Source: Chitinophagaceae bacterium
GTDB taxonomy: Bacteria > Bacteroidota > Bacteroidia > Chitinophagales > Chitinophagaceae
Length of the DNA: 42,655 nt
Assembly (NCBI GenBank): GCA_017998385.1
Contig: JAGODE010000005.1
Span: 1 to 42,655 of the forward strand
Direction of reading: 5' to 3'
Shown here piece after piece: positions 1-8,308 of this stretch. Made by a program: the position numbers and the translations under genes. Numbering within the stretch: the stretch's first letter is position 1; each line of letters opens with the position of its first letter. The notes below the pieces were generated by a model that searched no databases, was not told the DNA's origin, and saw nothing but the letters and a program-made list of their open reading frames with translations.

Positions 1-3000
1 GTATATACCTTATCTCTCCTGTAATGGCCATACCGGGTATTGACTGTACATCAAATCTGCCCTCTCCTTTATTGATCAGCAACTGTCCATAACTGGCATC
101 GTAGCGGCCCATCTCAATATTGTTTCCATAATAATTGCCGCCCACCAGGAAGTCCGGCAAATTGTTACCATCCGCATCTACCGGCACAGCGGCCTTTAAC
201 GGCGAAAGCTGGGCTTCAAAAGATAATGGCTCAACGGCAAACTGAAGATTTCCTTTATTAATGAGCACCACACTACTGAAATAATCAGCCGACCATTTGC
301 CGGCCTCTTCCAGCTCTTTGCTGCCAAACAATTCCTGCAGCGATGCTTTTGCAAAATCGGCTGCATACAAAAATTTCTTTTTCAGAATGGGCATCTGCTT
401 TTCCAGTTCTGCTTTATTGGCAAACGGAATTTCTTTGTTTTGCAAATAATAGGTCAGTACCTGCTCTTTGCGTCCGTTATGATCAAAATCGGCATAGTAG
501 AGACGTACGGGCTGCGCTGTACTGGCCTTCAGCCTGCTGTTCAATCCGAGGTTGCCTGCCAGCAGATCAGGAAGTCCGTCGTTGTTTACATCAGCAACTG
601 TCAGCGTGTTCCACCATCCTTTTTGCACAGTAAGTTCCCGTCGTGTAAATCTGCCCTGCTGGTTGATATAGGCTGTGACAGGCCCCCATTCCAGTGAGAG
701 TAGCAGATCCTGATCGCCATCTTTGTCAATATCAGTCCACAGGGCCTGTGTTACAAAACCGGCTGTTGCCAGATCCGGAGCCACTTTGTCTGTAACATTG
801 GTGAAATGGCCTTTCCCGTCGTTTTGCAACAGACAGGAAGTGGGCATCTGTCCATATGCCCAGGGCACTGCACGTGCGCCGATAAAGAGATCAACTGCTC
901 CATCGCCATTAAAGTCGCAGGGTTGTATGGCCGATGCGGTGAGATATAAGCTATCAAAAGCATCGGTCTTGCGGGTCAGCAGGCCACTGGCACTGCCCAG
1001 GTAAAGCCGGGGTGTGTTATGAAAATCTTTTCCATAAAACTCATTACCGCCACTCGCCACAAGCAGGTCGGGATATTTATCATTGTTTACATCTGCCCAG
1101 CAGGCATCTACATCTTCGTATATACTGTCTGCCAGCAATGCAGGCTGAGGCATAACAGCGAAGCGGCCACCAGCACGCTGTATAAATACCAAGGCCTGCT
1201 GATTGCGGGCGCCTCCGAGAAATATATCATCGAGGCCATCCCCATTTATATCGGCTACTGCTGCAGCCGGCCCCTCGGTTGATACCATATGCGGTATCAG
1301 CGGTTCGCGGTCAAACTCTACAAAATGGTTTTCGCGATGTACATAATTTAATCCCGATACAGCAGTAATATCCTGCATACTGCGCCAGGCTGGTTTATTC
1401 ATGTTTCTGATACGGCTCAGATCAAAAGACGGAAGTCCCTGCCGGTAGGTCAGCTCTATCTGTCCTTTGCTGGTATCAAGCATCAACGGCTCATAGGTAT
1501 TGTCGGGCCATATCCAAAAAGCCGAATCTGCCTTCACCTGACTGAGGCCTATGAGCAGCGGTGTTTCCATGCTGGAAAGAAAGCCGCGAACAGGATATTT
1601 TTCATATACCTGTACTTCTTTGCCGGAGAAAATAACGGCGCGTGCGCCAATGGCATTTTTATTCCCTGGTTGTCCAACAGGCTTGATGGACACAGAAGTG
1701 CGGGCACCTCCTTCGTTTCTGTTATTCTCATAAATAAATACCGGCGCATCAATATTATTTACCACTACATCCAGATCGCCATCATTGTCGAGGTCGGCAT
1801 ATACGGCGCCATTCGAAAAACCCGGCAAATCACCTTTTATGCGGTCGGCCATATCGGCAAAACTCATGTCGCCTTTGTTAAGAAAAAACTTGTTGGGTAT
1901 GCGGATCTCCGGAAACTTGCTGATCAGTGAAAGATCCCGGCCTCCCGCCTTTTCGGTATTAATGCGTTGCGGTACCTCTGTATTGGAAACAAAGTTTACA
2001 TAGTCAATATCATTCATCCGTTTGGGAATGCCATTGGAGATAAACAGGTCTTTTCGTCCATCATTATCAAAATCCATCCATAAAGCGGCCCAGCTCCAGT
2101 CGGTTGCCGCCACTCCGCTATAAAGCCCCGTTTCGCTGAAATGTCCATTGCGCTGATTATACTGCAGGTTGTTGCGTGTATACTGGTACGAGTAACCTAC
2201 ACTTATTTTGTGAAAGAAAATATCATAAGAATCTTCGCCCAGTGATCGTTTCAGGATATAAGGATCGGCGGGCAGCATATCTGTGCTGATGATCTCCGGA
2301 TAGGCATCATTGTTTACATCGGCTACATCCACACCCATGCTGAACTGCGAAGTGTGCATAAGCTCGCTGGTGCCCTGCTCAGAAAATGTACCGTTTTTCT
2401 GATTGATATACAGATAATCGTTTTCATGAAAATCATTACCGATATAAATGTCTGAATAGCCATCAAGGTTTATATCGGCAATGGCAATACCCAGTCCATA
2501 GCCGATGGCAGAACTGTAAATGCCTGTTTCGCGCGTAACGTCGGTAAAACGGCCTTTATCATTCTTATAAAACCGGTCTCCTGACAGTTCATGATACTGC
2601 CCGGTAAACTCAGCACGGGGTTTGAATGTACCATTCTGATGTACGGAATGGTTGAGGAGAAAAAGGTCCAGGTCGCCATCGAGGTCATAGTCAAAAAAGG
2701 CAGCCTGTGTACAAAAGCCCGAAAAATCCAGGCCATATTCTGCTGCTTTATCTGCAAATACCGGTATGCCTTCTGCATTAACTCCCTGGTTGATGAGCAG
2801 TTGATTGCGGCTGTGCAGCGTTTCATAATTCCCTACCCGGCACACATATATATCCAGCAGGCCATCCTGATTTATATCAACCACAGATACGCCGGTTGTC
2901 CATCCGCCATCGGCTGGTATAGCAGCTGCTGTTGTTACATCGGTGAACCGGAGGTTTCCTTTATTAAGAAACAGTTTACTGGCTCCCTGATTTGATCCGA

Positions 3001-3277
3001 AGAAAAGATCCTGGAGGCCGTCATTGTTAAAGTCGCCGGCGCCTACGCCGCTCCCGTTGTAGAAGTAGATATACTTAAACAGGTTAAATGACTGGTCAAA
3101 GGACAGCTTATTGACAAAATCAACCCCGGTTTGCTCTTTGCTCAGCAAGGTGAACAATGGTGGTCCGCTTTTTTCTTCTTTGCTGCGGCAGGAGCCCAGC
3201 AGTCCGGCCGTCATAAATACCAGGGCTGCTGCTTTAGATATATTTTCTCGGATCCATTGCATGTTAGTCTCATTCAT
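1..3277 (-). CDS. CRTAC1/UnbV-type FG-GAP (VCBS) repeat lipoprotein, 3' end beyond the window
   Basis: The frame is open from ATG 3277 to the left edge, giving about 1092 residues. Aligned with the neighbouring homologue, only about 30 C-terminal residues are missing. The N-terminus has a signal peptide with lipobox LLGSC (an alternative in-frame ATG is at 3262), so it is probably a surface lipoprotein. Many DxNxDGxxDL calcium-binding FG-GAP motifs follow (for example DFNNDGLQDLFFG and DYDLDGDLDLF). A UnbV/ASPIC segment lies near residues 520-590 (YEKYPVRGFLSS), followed by a second block of FG-GAP repeats. The start lies 4 bases after the stop of the upstream homologue, so the two are co-transcribed. 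Family members often sit beside SusC/SusD genes in Bacteroidota. They form beta-propeller-like surface proteins, but their ligand and biochemical role are not established. I read the frame in sections at both ends and in the middle and saw no stop. Confidence 0.88.
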   Translation of the reverse strand, partial: MNETNMQWIRENISKAAALVFMTAGLLGSCRSKEEKSGPPLFTLLSKEQTGVDFVNKLSFDQSFNLFKYIYFYNGSGVGAGDFNNDGLQDLFFGSNQGASKLFLNKGNLRFTDVTTAAAIPADGGWTTGVSVVDINQDGLLDIYVCRVGNYETLHSRNQLLINQGVNAEGIPVFADKAAEYGLDFSGFCTQAAFFDYDLDGDLDLFLLNHSVHQNGTFKPRAEFTGQYHELSGDRFYKNDKGRFTDVTRETGIYSSAIGYGLGIAIADINLDGYSDIYIGNDFHENDYLYINQKNGTFSEQGTSELMHTSQFSMGVDVADVNNDAYPEIISTDMLPADPYILKRSLGEDSYDIFFHKISVGYSYQYTRNNLQYNQRNGHFSETGLYSGVAATDWSWAALWMDFDNDGRKDLFISNGIPKRMNDIDYVNFVSNTEVPQRINTEKAGGRDLSLISKFPEIRIPNKFFLNKGDMSFADMADRIKGDLPGFSNGAVYADLDNDGDLDVVVNNIDAPVFIYENNRNEGGARTSVSIKPVGQPGNKNAIGARAVIFSGKEVQVYEKYPVRGFLSSMETPLLIGLSQVKADSAFWIWPDNTYEPLMLDTSKGQIELTYRQGLPSFDLSRIRNMNKPAWRSMQDITAVSGLNYVHRENHFVEFDREPLIPHMVSTEGPAAAVADINGDGLDDIFLGGARNQQALVFIQRAGGRFAVMPQPALLADSIYEDVDACWADVNNDKYPDLLVASGGNEFYGKDFHNTPRLYLGSASGLLTRKTDAFDSLYLTASAIQPCDFNGDGAVDLFIGARAVPWAYGQMPTSCLLQNDGKGHFTNVTDKVAPDLATAGFVTQALWTDIDKDGDQDLLLSLEWGPVTAYINQQGRFTRRELTVQKGWWNTLTVADVNNDGLPDLLAGNLGLNSRLKASTAQPVRLYYADFDHNGRKEQVLTYYLQNKEIPFANKAELEKQMPILKKKFLYAADFAKASLQELFGSKELEEAGKWSADYFSSVVLINKGNLQFAVEPLSFEAQLSPLKAAVPVDADGNNLPDFLVGGNYYGNNIEMGRYDASYGQLLINKGEGRFDVQSIPGMAITGEIRYI

Positions 3278-3281
3278 CGGG

Positions 3282-6200
3282 TTAAGGCTGTCGCTTTGGG
3301 GCACGCAGTTGATACACTTGTGGCTTTTCATTGTTTATGGCAGCCAGCAGTAATAATCCCTGGTCTGTTTTTACCAGGCTCATATCTTTTACAGCTCCTC
3401 TCATATGCAAACCGGCGGCGGCAGGCGGCAAAAGTGTAAAATTAGCTTTCCCATCGTTAAGGAGTACCAGTCCATAATTGGCATCGAGCCGTCCAAATTG
3501 TGGCGGAAAACCAAACATGTTGCCGGCAACAAGGAGGTCATTGCTGCCATTACCGTCTACATCTGCGATCAGCAGGGCATTTACGCTCGACAGTTGCGCC
3601 ATCAGCGGAAGTTCGGTTATTTCAAAATGCCCTCCGCCTTTATTAATAGCTATGATACTGGCATTATAATCAAAACTGCGGCTTGCTGATGAGCGTACAA
3701 TGCCTTCGCCAAAAAGATCGGTAATAGTCTTGCCGGCATAGGCATCGTGACGCAGGTGTTGCTTTTTAAGGGAAGGAAACTGGTCTGTTATTTCTTTTTT
3801 GGTAAATACAGGTACATCCCTATCATTTACAGTATAGGTAATGAGCTGCTCCCGCTGACCGTTCTGGTCAAAATCGTTCAACCAAAGACGTACGGGCATG
3901 CCAGGTGTTGGACGCAGGTAAAAGTTTTTGCCGATATTACCCAATACAAGGTCTGTAAGCCCATCGCCATTGAGATCTGCAGCCGCCAGGCTTTGCCACC
4001 AACCATGCAGGTTTTGTAACCCGGTTTGTTTCCATTCTTCAAAAAGGGCTTTGTCTTTTTTGTATTGAAAAATACGGGGTTGCATCCAACTACCCGTAAG
4101 CACCAGTTCTTTTACACCATCTTTATCAAGATCTGTCCAGGCGGCTGCAGTAATCATTCCGCCCTGCAGCAGATCGGGGCAAAGGCGGGCCGTGGCATCG
4201 GTAAAGTGACCTTTGCCATCATTTACAAAAAGATAGCTGGGAGGAGGCACGCCATACTGGTAAGGCATACTGCGGCTACCAATAAACAGATCCAGATCGC
4301 CGTCACCGTCAAAATCGCAGGGCACAGCTACCGATATATTTGTATTGTTGACAGGAAAAGCATGCGAGGCCAGGGAATACCGGCCTTTCCCATCGTTGAG
4401 ATAAAGACGATGCTGCAATTCGCGCGAACCAGGCTGGGCATTGTTGCCTCCGGCACCTACATAAAGATCGGCGTCACCATCGCCATCCGCATCAAAAAAC
4501 AGCACAGCCACATCTTCAAAATCGGCATACTGCTCAAACACCGGCTGCTGATTCCTGACCAGTCCGGCTGTAGTGTTGAGATATAACTGACCTGCCTGCC
4601 CTTTGGCCCCTCCGATATAAACATCTTCGCGGCCGTCTCCATTCACATCAGCTTTTGCGATCCGGGGCCCTTCCGCAGATAACATTTCGGGCAAATTACG
4701 TTCTGTATAAAAGTCAATGTGATCATCTTCCTGATGGGCATCGAGGTTTGCAGGTAACGACATGAATAATGAAGTAGCTGCTGCTATTGATTCACTGCCA
4801 ACCGATACTATCCGGCCCTTGCCTGTCGGCGCCAGCGTATGCAGTTGCCCGGGCTTTAGTGATCCGAAATTATCCGTTGTGCGGTCGGGCCAGGTCACTA
4901 CTACAGAATCAATACGGTTTGTTTTACCCAATCCTATTACCTGGCGATAATCTACCGATGACTGAAAGCCGCGGGTGGTATGAGTTCGCGCGAAAATACC
5001 TGGCCGCCCGCATATACGCGTATCAGCGAACCTATGGCAAATGAATTGGCTCCCTGCCCCCTTAACTGAATACTGATTGAGCTGGCTGTGGAATCCTGCT
5101 CCTGCTGGTGATTGCGGTAAACAAATGCGGGACCATTTACATTGCTTACTATCAGATCCAGATCACCATCATTATCCAGGTCACCATAGGCTGCTCCGTT
5201 TGAAAATGAAGGAATGGTAAATCCCCATGCCTTCCCTTCATCGCTGAACTGCAGGTTGCCCCGATTGCGAAATGTTTTGTTCAGCAAAGGTGTGGAAGGC
5301 ATTTTATTTACGATACTGTCAACCTCTTCTTTTTCGCCCGTAAGTACCATGCGCTGTATGATATTGTCGGCAAAAAAATCGATAAAGTCCTGGTCCGTTA
5401 CATCATGATAAATACCATTGCACACATAAATATCCGGAAGGCCATCATTATTCATATCGAAGATGAGGCCACCCCAGCTCCAGTCAGATGCCGCCACACC
5501 ACTCAGAAAGGCCGTTTCGCAAAAGCTGCCATTGCCATCGTTGATCTGAAGGGTATTTTGAGTAAACTGGTTATAGAAACCATTCTTTTGTTTCAGCCGG
5601 TATACGTCAATTCCTTCAAACGAAGTGGTTTTCTTAAGCCGCTGATCATCATCCGGCAGCATATCAGTGGTAAAAATATCCGGATGGCCATCGTTATTTA
5701 CGTCAGCCATATCGGCTCCCATTGATGACAGGCTGGTATGCTGTACCCAGTTTTCCAGTTCATCTTTAAACGTTCCGTTTCGCTGGTTGATGTACAGGTA
5801 ATCGCGTTCAAAAAAATCGTTTGATACATATACGTCCGGGTAATGATCGCCGTTTACATCACCAACCGTCACACCAAGACCAAAACTCATCAGACTGCCA
5901 TATATACCGGCTTCTTTGCTGACATCTGTAAAATATCCATCATCATTTCGCAGCAGGCGATCCCCGCCTCCCTTGAGAAAATCGCGTACGGGCCAGTCAG
6001 CAGCACGCAAATCGCGCCGGTTGGCGTAATTGAGTGTATTTACCGGTATAAAGCTGTTATTAATGATAAAACAATCCAGGTCGCCATCCATGTCGTAATC
6101 AAAAAAGGCGGCATGTGTGGCATAACCACCTTCATTCTGCAATCCCCATGTTTTGGCCTCTTCCCTGAATGTGAGGTCTTGATTGTTGATAAATAACTGG

Positions 6201-6631
6201 CTGCGTGGCGGCTCCCCGTTTACATAACCGGCATTGCATACATAAATATCGAGCCATCCATCGTGATTGATATCCACCATCACCACACCAGTGCTCCAGT
6301 CTGGTTTATCTGCAAAACCGGCTTTTGCCGAAATATCATCAAACTGCCAGTTGCCTTTATTCAGAAAAAGTTTATTGGCACCCATGTTGGCGGTAAAAAA
6401 TACGTCGGCGAGGCCATCGTTGTTGATATCGCCAATGGCTACTCCGCCGCCGTTATAAAAATTGCGGTAACTGAAAATATTGAAGTCCTTCCTGTTGGTA
6501 ATGGAATTGTTAAACCGGATGCCGGAGTTTTCGATGTTTTCAAACAGCGCAGGTTCAGCCGGTCTTTCTGACTTACAGGCAATAAGAAATGATAATAGCA
6601 AGCAATAAAAACTGATCCTGGCAATTTGCAT
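3282..6631 (-). pseudogene. CRTAC1/UnbV-type FG-GAP repeat lipoprotein, split by a one-base frameshift
   Basis: Two frames, 6631-4952 (559 residues) and 4931-3282 (549 residues), together make one CRTAC1-type protein of about 1116 residues. The first carries a signal peptide with lipobox LIAC and FG-GAP repeats. It runs into the UnbV/ASPIC domain (SRELIPPAAFSHR, then stop). The continuation RGFQSSVDYRQVIGLGKTNR is in the next frame. The intact downstream homologue has PVRGFLSS at this point. Restoring one A near 4975-4976 would give ELIPTRGFQSSV, so a one-base deletion in the DNA or the assembly explains the break. Nothing there resembles a slippery heptamer. If the deletion is real, the first half would still be made as a truncated lipoprotein. 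The second half has no obvious start of its own. The gene follows the second SusC/SusD pair, with a terminator in between. Confidence 0.85.
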
Positions 6632-6708
6632 AGTCGGACAATAACAACCCTCTGCAGAAGGTATTTAAAAATACGTTCATTCTTTCATAGAAACCACTCA
6701 ATAAAAAT

Positions 6709-6736
6709 AGAAAGGTCAATTTTCATTGACCTTTCT
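6709..6736 (-). terminator. Intrinsic terminator between susD-like and CRTAC1 genes
   Basis: An 11-base perfect stem (AGAAAGGTCAA with TTGACCTTTCT) and a 6-base loop are followed on the minus strand by ATTTTTATT. It lies between the SusD stop (6779) and the CRTAC1 start (6631), so it probably lowers or separates transcription of the two FG-GAP genes. Confidence 0.8.
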
Positions 6737-6778
6737 GCGACTGCTTATACTTGAGACTGCTTAACGATAACGTCTTTA

Positions 6779-8287
6779 TTAATACCCTGCATTTTGCGTG
6801 AGATTGGGATTGGCGGCCAGTTGCTGTGCCGGTACGGGGAACAGCAGGCGTGATTCCGGTGAGGCGGTTGTGCGCAGTTCATCGGGATTCAGGAATTTTC
6901 CAAAACGGATCAAATCCTGGCGGCGCCAGCCTTCCCAGTACAATTCACGGCCGCGTTCATCCAGTACCTGATCGAGTGTCACACTTCCCAGTGCGCTGGC
7001 ACCGGAGCGTGCACGCACTGCATTTACCAGGTCGCGGGCTGCGTTGGCATTGGCGGGAGAATTGCGGAGGTATGCTTCGGCCTGCATCAGCAGTATATCG
7101 GCATAGCGGAAGATCACAAAGTCATTGTCAACATTATCGCCGTTGTTGTAGTCTGGCGGATATTTTACTACGCGGATACCTGTTACTTCGAGCGTATTGG
7201 GATCGGTTTCTACCGCTTTTACAGCTTTTGTAAAACTCAGCGGGTTTCCTTTACGATCCTGCAGTGCCGTACCAGACTGATTGTATTGCTGACCCAGCAG
7301 CAGGCCTACACGCAGACCAGATACATTGGTAACACCGGTGTAACTGTCGCCCCGGCGCTTATCAGTCGCTTCAAATTTGTCGTAGAAATCGCCCAGTGTG
7401 GTAAACCCATTCCAGCCGCTGGGATTATTGTTATAGTGAAGCGAGCAGAAATAACGTGAGCGTACGCCGCCGCTGCTAGAACCGCCCAGATTTTCACCAG
7501 TAAAGATATTTTCCGTACTGATGGTATTATTGGTGGGGGCAAAATTGTCATAAAAATTGGTAGTCAGTGTGCGGCCTGTTATATCATTTGCCAGGCTGAT
7601 CACTTTGGCCATATCGGCTGCATCAAAGGTTGGTGCATTGCGGTTGGCGATGACTCCTTTGGTGAGATAACATTTCATGAGCAACGCACGGCAGGCATTC
7701 TTATTGGCATTATAGGTAGGGCCGTTGGGAAGATTGGGCAGTGCCGCCTCCAGCTCTGAAATGATATAACTCATGCCATCGGCACCCTTACGCACCTGAG
7801 GCACAGCCAGGGGATCGCCACCCGGTTCGCGATAAGGCGCCTGATCCCATCCTTCTATCAGGAAAAAGTTGGCAAAGGCCCGCAGAAATTTAGCTTCCGC
7901 TTCCTGCTGGGGTGTGGGGCTAAGACTCAATACCTGTGTAGCGTTGTAAACGATACGACCCAGGTTCTCAAACGCGCCTCTTACATAGTTGTGGTTGGCA
8001 TCCCAGGTATGTGCATGCAGTACACGCCAGATACCGTTGTCATCCCAGTCACCACCACGGGTAGGCCCAACGCATTCATCAGTCGTATGCTCCTGGATGG
8101 CCCAAAGGTTATCCTGGTTCTGAAGCGCACGCATATCATTGCGGTAAATATTCAGCAGAAGATCTGCTGCTGTAACGGCACTTCCGGAATTGGCCGCAAG
8201 GCTGTCTTTGAAACGCTCGTCTATTTTGTTGCACCCGCCGGCCAGTAAAACCATCAGGGCTGCTACTAAGACAATTTTATATTTCAT
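6779..8287 (-). CDS. RagB/SusD family nutrient-uptake outer-membrane lipoprotein (second locus)
   Basis: The protein has 502 residues. The N-terminal signal peptide ends in an AGGC lipobox, with the acylated Cys at about residue 19. The N-terminal TPR-like half and the C-terminal ending NPNLTQNAGY are typical of SusD proteins, as is the segment VLDERGRELYWEGWRRQDLIRFGKF. SusD proteins act as the lid of the SusC transporter and bind the glycan at the cell surface. The start is 21 bases after the SusC stop, so the pair is one transcriptional unit. Sequence does not identify the ligand. No SusE/SusF or glycoside hydrolase follows; CRTAC1-type proteins occupy that position instead. Confidence 0.95.
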   Translation of the reverse strand: MKYKIVLVAALMVLLAGGCNKIDERFKDSLAANSGSAVTAADLLLNIYRNDMRALQNQDNLWAIQEHTTDECVGPTRGGDWDDNGIWRVLHAHTWDANHNYVRGAFENLGRIVYNATQVLSLSPTPQQEAEAKFLRAFANFFLIEGWDQAPYREPGGDPLAVPQVRKGADGMSYIISELEAALPNLPNGPTYNANKNACRALLMKCYLTKGVIANRNAPTFDAADMAKVISLANDITGRTLTTNFYDNFAPTNNTISTENIFTGENLGGSSSGGVRSRYFCSLHYNNNPSGWNGFTTLGDFYDKFEATDKRRGDSYTGVTNVSGLRVGLLLGQQYNQSGTALQDRKGNPLSFTKAVKAVETDPNTLEVTGIRVVKYPPDYNNGDNVDNDFVIFRYADILLMQAEAYLRNSPANANAARDLVNAVRARSGASALGSVTLDQVLDERGRELYWEGWRRQDLIRFGKFLNPDELRTTASPESRLLFPVPAQQLAANPNLTQNAGY

Positions 8288-8308
8288 AGTAAAAGAATTT
8301 GTTCTTGA

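Noticed and set aside
4026..4586. Plus-strand open frame (186 codons) opposite the FG-GAP gene
   Set aside because: Repetitive DxDGD codons on the minus strand keep the antisense frame open; the product has no family features.
4970..4982. Programmed ribosomal frameshift in the CRTAC1-type gene
   Set aside because: No slippery heptamer or downstream stem is visible, and a single missing A explains the break more simply.
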